Position numbers and translations under genes: made by a program
The notes under the pieces: generated by a model
The model's database searches: none
What the model saw: only the letters and a program-made list of their open reading frames with translations
What the model was told of the DNA's origin: nothing
NCBI GenBank assembly: GCA_965279195.1
Contig: CBDIHP010000034.1
Coordinates: forward strand, 119,796-183,795
Reading direction: 5' to 3'
DNA length: 64,000 bases
Source: CBDIHP01 sp965279195
GTDB lineage: Bacteria; Planctomycetota; Planctomycetia; Isosphaerales; Isosphaeraceae
Part shown: positions 1 through 8,844 of the stretch, in pieces
How positions within the stretch are numbered: the stretch's first letter is position 1
How the letters are laid out: each line of letters starts with the position of its first letter

Positions 1-2
1 GC

Positions 3-83
3 GCCCGCCAGGCGGGCTTCGATCACCACATGATCAAGCCCGTGGATTACGACAAGCTGATGGACCTGCTCGCCGGGGCGTGA
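3..83 (+). CDS. C-terminal end of a CheY-like response-regulator receiver domain (partial)
   Basis: Only the last 26 residues are in the window, ending at TGA 81-83. They read through GFDHHMIKPVDYDKLMDLL, the alpha4-beta5-alpha5 end of a receiver domain. The Lys-Pro pair in IKPVD is the conserved receiver lysine followed by cis-proline. There is no output domain after it, so the protein ends with the receiver. The gene begins outside the window, so the full architecture (single receiver, or a hybrid kinase ending in a receiver) cannot be decided. Confidence 0.8.
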   Translation, partial: ARQAGFDHHMIKPVDYDKLMDLLAGA

Positions 84-473
84 CCTCGCCCCCATCGGGC
101 GTGTCGGAATCGCCGGGCGCGGGGCGAGAATCGCTGGGCGGGAGCGCTGGGCGCGGGTCTCCCAACCCCGCCGCGCCGTATCAACGAGCCGGGTCTCCAG
201 ACCCGTTCATTTGGACCCGGTACGGGTCTGGAGACCCGGTGATGTGGCCCCCTCCGATCAGGGTCGGGGCGGGGTCTGGAGACCCGCGCCCAGCGCCTCC
301 GATGAGGGTCGGGGCGGGGTCTGGAGACCCCTCGCCCGGCGCCTTCGTCTCCGGAACTCCCGCGCCTGCGACCCCGGCCTTCGAAAACGAAGGGAGCCCG
401 TCCCGGCGGTCGCCTCGGGGAGAGGCGGGCGGCGGGGCGGGCCCGGGCGTCTGCGTTGACGGGGTCGGGACGA
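84..473. repeat. Gene-free stretch with nested palindromic repeat, family 1 copy A
   Basis: The core runs from about 144 to 345. An outer arm GCGCTGGGCGCGGGTCTCC at 144 is answered by GGTCTGGAGACCCGCGCC and CAGCGC ending at 296. Inside lies a second pair of GGGTCTCCAGACCC / GGGTCTGGAGACCC hairpins around a loop at about 207-222. An extra right arm follows at 301-345. No coding sequence with a plausible start was seen; the open frames here are by-products of the repeat. Confidence 0.8.
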
Positions 474-1250
474 TCAGGTGCCGAACTCAGGGCGGCGGGT
501 CGAGAGCTGCGACTGCAGGCGCTGGATGATCGACGAGTGCATCTGCGACACCCGCGACTCGCTCAGGTCGAGCGTGGCGCCGATCTCCTTCATCGTCAGC
601 TCTTCATAGTAATACAGGATGATGATCAGGCGCTCGTTGCGGTTGAGCCCCTTGGTGACCATCCGCATGAGGTCCTTGCGCTGGAGGCGCCGGGTCGGAT
701 CCTCGCCCTTCTTGTCCTCGAGGATGTCGATCTCGCGGACATCCTTGTAGCTGTCGGTCTCGTACCACTTCTTGTTGAGCGAGATGAGGCCGACGGCGTT
801 GGCGTCGATGGCCATCTTCTCGTACTCCTCCGGCGGCAGGCCCAGCCGCTCGGCGAGTTCGACGTCCGTCGGCGGGCGACCGTGCAGGGCCTCGAGGGCC
901 TTGCGCGCCTCCTCCATCTTCGAGTGCTTCGACCGGACCAGGCGCGGGACCCAGTCCATCGTGCGAAGCTCGTCGAGCATGGCGCCCCGGATCCGCGGGA
1001 CGCAGTACGTCTCGAACTTGACGCCGCGCGTCAGGTCGAAGGCGTCGATGGCGTCCATGAGGCCGAAGACGCCGGCGGAGATGAGGTCATCGAGGTCGAC
1101 CCCTTCCGGCAGCCTCTGCCAGATCCGCTCGGCGTTGTACTTCACGAGCGGCAGATACCGCTCGACCAATCGATTCCGCAAGGGCGTGGTGGGCTGTTCC
1201 TTGAACTCCCGCCAGAGTTCGGTCACATCCACGTCCAGCTTGGTTGACAT
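474..1250 (-). CDS. fliA: Flagellar sigma factor of the FliA/WhiG type (sigma-28)
   Basis: This 258-aa sigma-70 family protein should direct RNA polymerase to late flagellar and chemotaxis promoters. Region 2 is clear: RYLPLVKYNAERIWQRLP, then DDLISAGVFGLMDAIDAFD and KFETYCVPRIRGAMLDELR, the typical FliA core, followed by DWVPR. Region 3 has PPTDVELAERLGL. Region 4 ends in LTMKEIGATLDLSESRVSQ, the helix-turn-helix that reads the -35 box. The start chosen is the ATG at 1248-1250 because GGAGG lies five bases upstream; the reading frame stays open further upstream but without a matching start. It is the last gene of a minus-strand flagellar block after flhA and flhF. An anti-sigma factor FlgM is not visible here. 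Confidence 0.92.
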   Translation of the reverse strand: MSTKLDVDVTELWREFKEQPTTPLRNRLVERYLPLVKYNAERIWQRLPEGVDLDDLISAGVFGLMDAIDAFDLTRGVKFETYCVPRIRGAMLDELRTMDWVPRLVRSKHSKMEEARKALEALHGRPPTDVELAERLGLPPEEYEKMAIDANAVGLISLNKKWYETDSYKDVREIDILEDKKGEDPTRRLQRKDLMRMVTKGLNRNERLIIILYYYEELTMKEIGATLDLSESRVSQMHSSIIQRLQSQLSTRRPEFGT

Positions 1251-1497
1251 CGAGACCTCCATGTCGGCTGCGCGGCAGGGGCACATCCTGTGCGTTGAGG
1301 GGAGAGCGGCCCGCGACCCTCGGGCCACGGACCACCCGAGCATCCGACGCCCCTGGCCGAGCAAGCTCTGGCCATCGAGCCCGCGGCCTCGTCCCCGACT
1401 CAACGTCCTGCGCGGTTCAAGGAACTGAATCACTGCTTGTATCGGCCGATCGTCACGACCGACTTGAGCGGTGCGACCAAAAGAATCGATACCGTCG

Positions 1498-1794
1498 TCA
1501 GAATCCTTCCCGAAGCGACGGCGGCCGCACCAGTCGGCTCAAGGGCCAGCATGTTGCGATGGAGGCGAGGACGCCTCGCCTGGGGATCAGGACGGGCCTG
1601 CCCCGGCTGCGGTGCTCGGCCCTCGGGGCGATCGCGTGGGCGTGCGCGACGTCCATCGGGGGGGCCGGCACGCCGAGGAACAGCGGGGCCGACCTGGGCC
1701 GACCCCCCGGCGGCGACGTCCCCGTCGCCGTCCCCACGCCCGCCTCCGCCCGAGCCCGGACCCACTGCCGGAGCCCGTCCGCCTGGTCAGACAT
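1498..1794 (-). CDS. 98-aa protein at the flhG position with an FlhG-like DQAxxLR N-terminus
   Basis: This short gene lies between flhF and fliA, where FlhG (YlxH/FleN), a MinD-type ATPase, is usual. It starts MSDQADGLRQWVRARAEAG. The DQAxxLR motif is known from the FlhG N-terminus, where that peptide stimulates the FlhF GTPase. Nothing after it resembles a MinD ATPase: there is no Walker A (KGGVGK) and the protein ends after 98 residues, rich in Arg and Pro. AGGAGG sits eight bases before the ATG, and codon third positions are almost all G or C, so translation is likely. It could be a genuine stand-alone FlhF activator or the remnant of a truncated flhG. Function is inferred from the motif and position only. 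Confidence 0.6.
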   Translation of the reverse strand: MSDQADGLRQWVRARAEAGVGTATGTSPPGGRPRSAPLFLGVPAPPMDVAHAHAIAPRAEHRSRGRPVLIPRRGVLASIATCWPLSRLVRPPSLREGF

Positions 1795-1847
1795 GGCTGA
1801 GCCCTCCTGGCGAGAAACGACGGCCGAAGCCGAGAACCCCGGACCTG

Positions 1848-2005
1848 TTCGGGCCCAGTTCGTGTGCCACTGGCCGTGCCAGTGCCCGGACCGCCCCGAG
1901 ATCGGGGATGGGCCACGAAGCAAGGGACATGCCAACCTGTTTGGATTGGCCGATCCGTCTGTCGCACTGGCATAGCCAGTGGCACACGAACCGGGCCCAA
2001 ACGGG
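1848..2005. repeat. Imperfect inverted repeat between flhF and the small downstream gene
   Basis: Left arm at about 1851-1885 contains TTCGTGTGCCACTGGCCGTG. The right arm at about 1961-2000 is its reverse complement with few changes (CAGTGGCACACGAACCGGG). Each arm also contains its own small palindrome, CACTGGCnnnGCCAGTG. There are roughly 75 bases between the arms. It could fold into a cruciform or an RNA hairpin in the flhF-fliA transcript; its role is unknown. Confidence 0.65.
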
Positions 2006-2046
2006 GCGACGGTTTGGAGAACCGGCATGACTGGGAGCAAATCTGT

Positions 2047-3201
2047 TCATGACAGCGCCTCCTTGCCCAGGATCAGGCGGGCGAGGCGGTGGCGGTCGGC
2101 GGGCTCGATGTCGTCGGGGACGGCCTGGCCGGTGGTGATGTAGCTCACCGGGCGGTTCCCCTGGCCGAGCACGGCCAGCACGCCGCCGAGGCCGTCGGCC
2201 TCGTCGAGCTTGGTGAAGATCAGACGATCGGCACGCGCCACCGAGAATCGCTCGACCGCCGCCCGGAGGCTCCGCTCGCCCGCGACGGCCGAGAGCACTA
2301 GGTGCACCTCGTCGGGCGCGGCGGCGTTGAGGAAGTCGGCCAGCTCGCGGATCTTCACCTCGTCGCGCGGGCTTCGGCCGGCGGTGTCGATCAGGACCAG
2401 GTCCACCGAACCCAGCTCCTCGATCGCGCGGGCCATCTCGCCCGGGTGGTTCACCACGGCCAGCGGCAGGTCGATGATCTCGGCGTAGGTCCGCAACTGC
2501 TCGACGGCGGCGATCCGGTAGGTATCCACCGTGACCAGGCCCGGCCGGAGCCCGTGGGCGAGCTTGAAGTTGGCCGCGAGCTTGGCGACCGTGGTCGTCT
2601 TGCCGACGCCCGTCGGGCCGACGAGCGCCACCACGCGCCTCGCGCCGGCGACGGCCGAGATCGGCGGGGCGACGGGGATGCAGCCCTCGACCGCCTCGAT
2701 CAGGATCGCCTCGACGGCCGCCGGCTGATTCGCCTCGTCGGGCTCGATCCGCTCGGCGACGTATCGCACGAGCCGGCGGGCGAGGGTCTCGGGCACGTCG
2801 GCCTCGAGCAGGTCCGAATAGGTCGGCACCAGCGGCGTGGGCAGGTCGGGCAGCAGGTGGTCGATGCGCCCCTGGCGGCTCAGGTCCTCGACCATCGCGT
2901 GCAGCCTGCTGAGCTGCTCGCCGAACTGGGACTGGAGCGCCACCGACGCGGCGGGGATCGTCGGCACGATCGCCACGGGGGCGGGAGCCTGGGGCGCGGG
3001 GGCCGTGTTCGTCGCCTCGGCCGTGCCCTTGTCGCGGGAGGCGGTGACCTCGACCATCTCGCGACGCCCGAGCCCGAACAGCCGGCGCCGGCGGACCTCT
3101 CGCGTGGCGAGGATCACCGCATCGCCGCCGAGGTCGCGGCGCACCTGCGCCATCGCCTCCTTCAGCGTGCCGGCCCGGTATGTTCTGGTCGATCGCGACA
3201 T
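2047..3201 (-). CDS. flhF: Flagellar biosynthesis SRP-type GTPase FlhF
   Basis: This 384-aa protein belongs to the signal-recognition GTPases and helps set flagellar position and number. The N-terminal basic B domain (residues 1-55) has the family start TYRAGTLKEAMAQVRRDLG. A Pro/Ala-rich linker follows (about 60-85), then the N domain and the G domain. The P-loop GPTGVGKTTTVAKLAA is at about 195-210, VDTYRIAAVEQL follows as G2, and LIDTAGRSPRD is the G3 motif. TKLDEADGLG is the G4 region. No good ribosome-binding site precedes the ATG. It lies downstream of flhA on the same strand, and its usual partner FlhG is missing next to it, replaced by the 98-aa protein. Confidence 0.93.
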   Translation of the reverse strand: MSRSTRTYRAGTLKEAMAQVRRDLGGDAVILATREVRRRRLFGLGRREMVEVTASRDKGTAEATNTAPAPQAPAPVAIVPTIPAASVALQSQFGEQLSRLHAMVEDLSRQGRIDHLLPDLPTPLVPTYSDLLEADVPETLARRLVRYVAERIEPDEANQPAAVEAILIEAVEGCIPVAPPISAVAGARRVVALVGPTGVGKTTTVAKLAANFKLAHGLRPGLVTVDTYRIAAVEQLRTYAEIIDLPLAVVNHPGEMARAIEELGSVDLVLIDTAGRSPRDEVKIRELADFLNAAAPDEVHLVLSAVAGERSLRAAVERFSVARADRLIFTKLDEADGLGGVLAVLGQGNRPVSYITTGQAVPDDIEPADRHRLARLILGKEALS

Positions 3202-3529
3202 GGTTTATCGACTATGACGACTGGGTGATGGGTAATGATTGAGAGAGCGCCGGGCGCTTGTCGAAGGCGCTGGGCGAGGGTCTCCAGACCCCGCCCCAAC
3301 CTTCGCCGCGCCGTACTAGCGAACCGGGTCTCCAGACCCGTTGATATCACCGTGGTTCATCATCCGCGATCCTCGAATGGGTCTGGAGACCCGGTTGGGT
3401 GGTTCCCTTCGACATCCGCTGGGGCGGGGTCTGGAGACCCTCGCCCAGCGCCTTCGACCCTCGCCCAGCGCCTTCGATCCTTGCCCGGCGCCTTCGCGAT
3501 GTCGGGGCGTATACGGTGCGGTTCATTTC
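3202..3529. repeat. Gene-free stretch with family 1 palindromic repeat, copy B
   Basis: The repeat spans about 3267-3497 between flhA and flhF. The left outer arm is GCGCTGGGCGAGGGTCTCC. The two inner hairpins flank a loop longer than in other copies. Right arms ending in GCCCAGCGC recur three times at the end, each spaced about 20 bp. No coding sequence was seen. Confidence 0.8.
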
Positions 3530-5695
3530 TCAATGCGTCGGCACCCCCACCAGGGTAGAAGAGGACACCAACATGGGCCCATCTTCCTCCACGACGCTGC
3601 CGACCGACTCGATCGGGGTGTCGCGGGGGATCTCGCGCTCGCTCAGGACGACCAGCCGGGGCAGGTCGGCGCGGGTGAGGTCCTTGAGGGCGGACCGGGC
3701 CTCGGCCGAGCCCAGGACGATCGGCGGGTAGCCTTCTTCGAGCAGGGGGGCCACCGCCGCGGCGACCGCGCGGATGAGCCCCCTGGCGACGTCGGAGCCG
3801 AGCGCCGACGCCGGCCTGGTGTCGGCCTGGCTGCCGATCCGGGCGAGCCTCGCGTCGACCTCGGGCGAGAGCGTGGCCACCCGGAGGCGGCCGTCGTCGC
3901 CGAGGTACTGCTGCGTGATCTGCCTCGCCAGCGCCCGGCGGACGTGCTCCGTCAGGGCGTCGGCGTCCCTGGTCTTCGAGGCGTGGATCGCCAGGGTCTC
4001 GAGGATGGTTTCCAGGTCGCGGATGCTCACGCGTTCGCGCAAGAGGTTCTGCAACACCTGCTGCACCTCGCCCGCACGCAGCAGACCGGGGACGACCTCA
4101 TCGACGAGCACCGGCGAGGTCGCCTTGACGCGGTCGAGCAGCCGGCCGACCTGCTCGCGGGTCATGAGCTCGTCGGCGTGGCCGAGGATGATCTCGCCGA
4201 AGTGGCTGGCGACCACGGCCGAGGCTTCGAGCACCTTGCAGCCCGCCAGCTCGGCCACCTCGCGGCCGTCCGCGTGGATCCAGACCGCGGGGGCCCCCGT
4301 GAGCGGGTCCACGCCGTCGCGGCCGTCGGGGCGGGTCATCATGCCGGAGGGGGGGATCGCCAGCAGCCGGCCGGCGTAGGCGACGCCCTGGGCGACGACC
4401 GTGCCCCGGATCTTGAGCCGGTACTCCTGCGCCGAGAGGGCGATCTCGTCCCGGATCCGGACCTGGGGCACGATGAGGCCCATCTCCTTCGCGACCCGAT
4501 GGCGGATCGAGCGGACGCGGTCGAGCAAGTCGCCGCCCCGGGTCGGGTCGGCCAGGCCGATGAGCCGGTAGCCGATCTCCAGCTCCAGGGGATCGACGTG
4601 CAGGAGGTCTTCCATCCGCTCCGCCGGCGGCTCGGACGCCCTCGGGACGTCCTCCGGCTCCTCGACACGCTCCTCGGCGGCCGGCTTACGCCCGGTCTGG
4701 ACGTAGGACAGGGTCGCGAGCACGGCGGCGATGGTGAGCAGGGGGATCTTGGGCAGGGCGGTGAACGACAGCAGGACCAGGAACCCGGCGGCGACGCCCA
4801 GGACGCCCGGCTTGTTGAAGAGCTGGGTGGTGACGTCGCGCCCGAGGTCGGTCTCCTCGGACGATCGGGTGACGATCAGGCCGGCGGCGAGGGCGATCAG
4901 GAACGCCGGCACCTGGCTGACGAGGCCGTCGCCGATGGTCAGCTTGGTGTAGATCTCCACCGCCTCGCCGACGCTCATGCCGTGGTTCACGACGCCCAGG
5001 AACAGCCCCGCGCCGATGTTCACGAGCGTGATCAACACGCCCGCGACGGCGTCGCCCCGCACGAACTTGCCCGCACCGTCCATGGCCCCGAAGAAGTCGG
5101 CCTGTCGGTAGACGTCCTCGCGGCGGCGATGGGCCTCGTGCTGGTCGATGAGCCCGGCGTGGAGGTCGGCGTCGATGGCCATCTGCCGGCCGGGGAGGCC
5201 GTCGAGCATGAACCGCGCGGCGACCTCGCTGATGCGGGTCGCCCCCTTGGTGATGACGACGAACTGGATCACGACCAGGATCGCGAAGAGGATCGCCCCG
5301 ACGACGACCTGGTCGCCGGCGACGAACTCGCCGAACGCGCGGATGACCCCGCCGGCGGCCTCCAGCCCGTGCGTGCCGCCCCGGGTCAGCACGAGCCGGG
5401 TCGTGGCGACGTTGAGCACCAGCCTCGTGAGGGTCGTGGTCAGGAGGATCGTCGGGAAGGCGCTGAACTCCGCGGGCGTCCGGATCGCCAGGGTGGTCAG
5501 CAGCACGAGCACCGCGAGCGTGACGTTGGCCGAGAGCAGGAGGTCGAGGACGAGCGGCGGCAGCGGGACGATGAACACGAGCACCGCGCCGACGATCGTG
5601 ATCGGCAGCACGAGGCTGTAGAACCGCGCCCAGACGGCGTTCCCGCCCGATTCCGAGGCCAGGCCGTTGCGGCCATTCGCGAGCGTGGGAGGCAT
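3530..5695 (-). CDS. flhA: Flagellar export gate protein FlhA
   Basis: FlhA forms the nonameric ring of the flagellar type III export apparatus in the inner membrane. About eight membrane segments fill the N-terminal half, starting with FYSLVLPITIVGAVLVFIVP. The conserved cytoplasmic loop (FHIPEP signature region) is present: RISEVAARFMLDGLPGRQMA, DADLHAGLID and FVRGDAVAGVLITLVNIGAG. The C-terminal half is the soluble substrate-docking domain. The frame can be extended 20 codons upstream to a TTG, but an ATG with GGAGAGG five bases ahead gives the start used here (721 aa). It is the first gene of the flhA-flhF-fliA block; flhB and other export genes are not in the window. Confidence 0.92.
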   Translation of the reverse strand: MPPTLANGRNGLASESGGNAVWARFYSLVLPITIVGAVLVFIVPLPPLVLDLLLSANVTLAVLVLLTTLAIRTPAEFSAFPTILLTTTLTRLVLNVATTRLVLTRGGTHGLEAAGGVIRAFGEFVAGDQVVVGAILFAILVVIQFVVITKGATRISEVAARFMLDGLPGRQMAIDADLHAGLIDQHEAHRRREDVYRQADFFGAMDGAGKFVRGDAVAGVLITLVNIGAGLFLGVVNHGMSVGEAVEIYTKLTIGDGLVSQVPAFLIALAAGLIVTRSSEETDLGRDVTTQLFNKPGVLGVAAGFLVLLSFTALPKIPLLTIAAVLATLSYVQTGRKPAAEERVEEPEDVPRASEPPAERMEDLLHVDPLELEIGYRLIGLADPTRGGDLLDRVRSIRHRVAKEMGLIVPQVRIRDEIALSAQEYRLKIRGTVVAQGVAYAGRLLAIPPSGMMTRPDGRDGVDPLTGAPAVWIHADGREVAELAGCKVLEASAVVASHFGEIILGHADELMTREQVGRLLDRVKATSPVLVDEVVPGLLRAGEVQQVLQNLLRERVSIRDLETILETLAIHASKTRDADALTEHVRRALARQITQQYLGDDGRLRVATLSPEVDARLARIGSQADTRPASALGSDVARGLIRAVAAAVAPLLEEGYPPIVLGSAEARSALKDLTRADLPRLVVLSEREIPRDTPIESVGSVVEEDGPMLVSSSTLVGVPTH

Positions 5696-6382
5696 CCGTC
5701 CCTCTCCGGCACCCTTGGCGGACATATCCCGGGACCTGGGGAGGGTTTGCCACAACTCACCGAGCGGCCACGATCCTCCCGGGCATCCTTGCCCGCGTCC
5801 GGATCGCGAACCCCTCGGCGCGGGCGGACCATCCCCGGCCGACGAATCTGCATCGAGCGATGATTGACGTGTGCGGATCCCAGGTGCGTTCGGTGGAGTT
5901 CGCGAAGGCGGGCGAGTCAGGGAGAACCATTCGGAGGATTCAAGTCTCGAAGTGTGGCGGGACGATACTCATCAATCGGCAGGGTGTCCAGAGCGAATCA
6001 CGCCCCGGCGCCCCCGAATCGCCGGGCGCGACATCGCGAAGGCGCCGGGCGCGACATCGCGGGAGCGCTGGGCGCGGGTCTCCAGACCCCGCCCCAACAT
6101 CCGACGCGCCGTACCACGAAACCGGGTCTCCAGACCCGTTCGTTTGGCCCCGGTACGGGTCTGGAGACCCGGTTTCGTGGTCCCCTTCGTTGAGGGCAGG
6201 GGCGGGGTCTGGAGACCCGCGCCCAGCGCCTTCGTTGAGGGTTGGGTCTGGAGACCCGCGCCCAGCGCCTTCGTTGAGGGTCGGGGCGGGGTCTGGAGAC
6301 CAGCGTACGGCACTTGCGCGGGGCGCGGATTTAGGGGCGGGCTCTGGAGACCCGCACACCGCGCCTCGGCGTTGGGCGCGGA
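5696..6382. repeat. Gene-free stretch with family 1 palindromic repeat, copy C (best preserved)
   Basis: The core is about 6065-6300 with extra right arms to about 6365. The outer arms (about 31 bp, beginning GCGCTGGGCGCGGGTCTCC) match perfectly, and the inner arms (about 26 bp, ACCACGAAACCGGGTCTCC) also match perfectly around a loop at about 6141-6157. GGGTCTGGAGACCC occurs four times on the right side. At 6001-6064 short units of the form CGCCGGGCGCGACATCGCG are repeated. The 5696-6000 part, upstream of flhA, shows no gene. Confidence 0.85.
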
Positions 6383-8665
6383 TCAATCGGCCTTGTGCCG
6401 CTTGATCTTGCGGAGCTTGACCTTGGTGGTCGCGGAGGTGGGGAGGGTGGCGTTGGGTTCGAGGACGGGCTGGGAGCCGTTGTTGCCCGAGCCGAATTGC
6501 TGGGCGATGTCGCCGGCGGCGGGGGCGGTCGAGGGGCGGTAGATGAAGGCCGCGTTGCCGGGGTTGAAGACCGCCAGGTCGGTCTTGCCGTCGCCGTCGT
6601 AGTCGCCGGGGACGGGGATCGAGACGGACGGGGTGCCGAACGAGGTCTGGACGTCCGCGCCCCGGCGGCTCGGCCGGTAAGCGTAGACGGCGCGGCCGGG
6701 GATGTAGACGGAGAAGTCGGTCTTGCCGTCGCCGTCGTAGTCGCCCGGGGTCGGCCGCGACTGCCCGGCGGGCCCGAACTGGGTCAGGACGTCGGCGCCG
6801 CCCCGGCTGGGACGGTAGGCGAAGACGGAGTTCGACCGGAAATAGATCGCGATGTCGGACCGGCCGTCGCCGTCGTAGTCGCCCACGGCGGGGATGCACC
6901 GGTTCGGGGTGCCGAACGAGGCGAGGACGTCCGGGCCCCCCCGGCTGGGCCGGTAGGCGAAGATCGCCCGGTTGCCGATGTAGACGCCGATGTCGGTCCT
7001 ACCGTCGCCGTCGAAGTCGCCCGTGGCCACCGCCGAGGCCCCCGGCGCGCCGAACTGGATGGTCCGGACCGCCCCGCCGCCGGAGGGCCGGATGGTGAAC
7101 ACGGCCGTGGCCGGGTTGAAGACCGCGATGTCGGCCCTGCCGTCGCCGTCGTAGTCGCCGGGCGCGGGGACCGACTGGCCGGTCGCGCCGATCTTCGTCA
7201 CCACGTCGGCCCCGCCGCCCGAGGGGCGATAGGCCTCGGCTGCCAGGGCGGTCAGGTAGACGGAGACGTCCGACAGCCCGTCGCCGTCGAAGTCGCCGGG
7301 GGCCTGGACCTTCGTGCTGGTGCTCACGTAGCGGGCCAGGCCGATGCCCACGAGGTTGTTGTTGACGATCCTCACCTGGGCCGTCGCCAGGATCCGCCCG
7401 CCGTTCAGCGGCACGGCCTGGACGAAGCCGTCCGACGTGGACGTGGCGCTGAACCTCGTGACGATCGAGCCGGTCGAGGAGAACGACGGGTCGAGCGTGC
7501 CCGCGCCCGTGAATCGGGTCAGTTCGGCGAAGAAGCCGATGTTGTTCTGGAAGAACTGCCCCGAGGTCAGCACCTTGCCCGCCGGCTGGAGCGCGACCGA
7601 GACCGCCTGGCCGTTCGTGCCGTAGGCGGCGTTGCCGGCGGCGTAGGTCGGGTCGATGGCCCCGTTCGCCAGATACCGGGCGGAGAAGGTGCGGTTGCCG
7701 TTATTCGGCAGGTTGTTCGAGGTCGAGACGTAGCCCGCCACCACGTACTTGCCGTCGGAGGTCAGGGCCAGGTCGTTGGCGGCGTCGTCGAAGACCGAGA
7801 AGGGCGAGACCGCCAGGCCGCCGAACCCGAAGGTCGGGTCGAGCTGGCCGTTGGGGAAGTACCGGGCCAGCGCGACGTCCAGGCCCGTGGTGGCGACCGG
7901 GGTCAGCGACGACGACCCCGCGACCACGAACCGCCCGTCGGGCTGGAGCACGATGGCGTTGGCCGCGGTCGACCGCCCCTGGATCGACGTGAGCACCTGG
8001 CCGTTCAGCCCGAACGTGTTGATCAGGCGGCCGTCGATGCCATACTTGGCAATCGCGAAGCTGCGATCGTTGGTGGTCGGGCCGCTGGCGGCGAACCCGG
8101 CTGTTAAGAAGGTGAAATCCGGCAGGAGGACGAGGTCACTCAGGTAAGAAAACTGCGCCTGGAAGAAGGTCTGGGTGAAGCCGCTGGACCCGAACGTGGT
8201 GTCGTACGACCCGTCGACGTTCAGACGCATGACGAAGATGTTGGCGTCGGTCCCGCTGAGGCCGAGGGTGGTGCCGCCGATGAGGATGCGGTTGCCGGGA
8301 TAGATCGCCAGCGCGGTGGGGACCTCGTTGCGGCCGAGATCCAGGGCCTCGACGCCCAGGCCGTTCGGCCCGAAGGTGGGGTCCAGCAAGCCGTTGGGGA
8401 GGAATCGCGCGATCATGACGTCGCCGGTGGCGCCGCCGACGGACTGGCCGATGACGACGATCCGGCCGTCGGGCATGACGGCGGAATCCGTGACCTGGAG
8501 GGGGACGATCGTGCCATTGGTGATGGAGGCGATGTCTGCGACCACCAGCCCGTTGACGCCGAAGGTGGGGTCGGGGACGACCTGCGAGGCCAGCAGAACC
8601 CGCGGATCGAGCGACTCGACCTTCGGCCTGCAACCCGTCCGGCTCCGGCGGTTCCGCCCGATCAT
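6383..8665 (-). CDS. Large surface protein with N-terminal LEPR-type motif, beta-propeller repeats and FG-GAP repeats
   Basis: The 760-aa product begins MIGRNRRSRTGCRPKVE, then SLDPRVLLA, a variant of the planctomycete LEPRxxLA motif found near the start of exported giant proteins without a classical signal peptide. Residues about 30-430 hold several repeats of the LDPTFGxNG/GKYVVAG kind (delta-60 repeat), expected to form a beta-propeller. Residues about 440-740 hold six FG-GAP/VCBS-like repeats with the calcium-binding pattern GDYDGDGxxDxAVF and the recurring AYRPSxGGADV. The tail is basic (KVKLRKIKRHK). GGAAGGGGC precedes the chosen ATG. The role is unknown; it is probably a cell-surface or extracellular calcium-binding protein. 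Confidence 0.8.
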   Translation of the reverse strand: MIGRNRRSRTGCRPKVESLDPRVLLASQVVPDPTFGVNGLVVADIASITNGTIVPLQVTDSAVMPDGRIVVIGQSVGGATGDVMIARFLPNGLLDPTFGPNGLGVEALDLGRNEVPTALAIYPGNRILIGGTTLGLSGTDANIFVMRLNVDGSYDTTFGSSGFTQTFFQAQFSYLSDLVLLPDFTFLTAGFAASGPTTNDRSFAIAKYGIDGRLINTFGLNGQVLTSIQGRSTAANAIVLQPDGRFVVAGSSSLTPVATTGLDVALARYFPNGQLDPTFGFGGLAVSPFSVFDDAANDLALTSDGKYVVAGYVSTSNNLPNNGNRTFSARYLANGAIDPTYAAGNAAYGTNGQAVSVALQPAGKVLTSGQFFQNNIGFFAELTRFTGAGTLDPSFSSTGSIVTRFSATSTSDGFVQAVPLNGGRILATAQVRIVNNNLVGIGLARYVSTSTKVQAPGDFDGDGLSDVSVYLTALAAEAYRPSGGGADVVTKIGATGQSVPAPGDYDGDGRADIAVFNPATAVFTIRPSGGGAVRTIQFGAPGASAVATGDFDGDGRTDIGVYIGNRAIFAYRPSRGGPDVLASFGTPNRCIPAVGDYDGDGRSDIAIYFRSNSVFAYRPSRGGADVLTQFGPAGQSRPTPGDYDGDGKTDFSVYIPGRAVYAYRPSRRGADVQTSFGTPSVSIPVPGDYDGDGKTDLAVFNPGNAAFIYRPSTAPAAGDIAQQFGSGNNGSQPVLEPNATLPTSATTKVKLRKIKRHKAD

Positions 8666-8844
8666 GGCTCGCCCCTTCCGACTCCCGACCCGTCCACTCG
8701 ACCGCGCGGCGCGGCTCCTCCTTGCTATTGTCGGCCACGGCCCGCCTCCCGGCCACAGAAGTCCGGGAAACGGTCGAAGAAAGCGTATCTGGGTCGATAT
8801 GTTCGGGGGAACGGGCGCAATCCAGATTCGGTGATGGCTCGCGA

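Noticed and set aside
144..345. Possible CRISPR array from repeated GGTCTCCAGACC units
   Set aside because: The units are inverted rather than direct repeats with equal spacers, spacing varies, and no cas genes are present.
80..529. Plus-strand open frame across family 1 copy A
   Set aside because: The frame is generated by the repeat itself; it has no ribosome-binding site and its Gly/Pro/Ser content mirrors the repeat.
1430..1765. Alternative minus-strand frame overlapping the 98-aa gene that could complete flhG by frameshift
   Set aside because: No MinD Walker A or other ATPase motif appears in any of the three frames of this interval, so a simple frameshift in flhG does not explain it.
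3341..5863. An 840-codon open frame on the plus strand opposite flhA
   Set aside because: It is the antisense of a well-supported gene and has the Arg/Gly/Asp-rich composition of high-GC shadow frames; many similar antisense frames (for example 6395-8107, 18498-21821, 30499-34014, 35561-38206) were ignored for the same reason.
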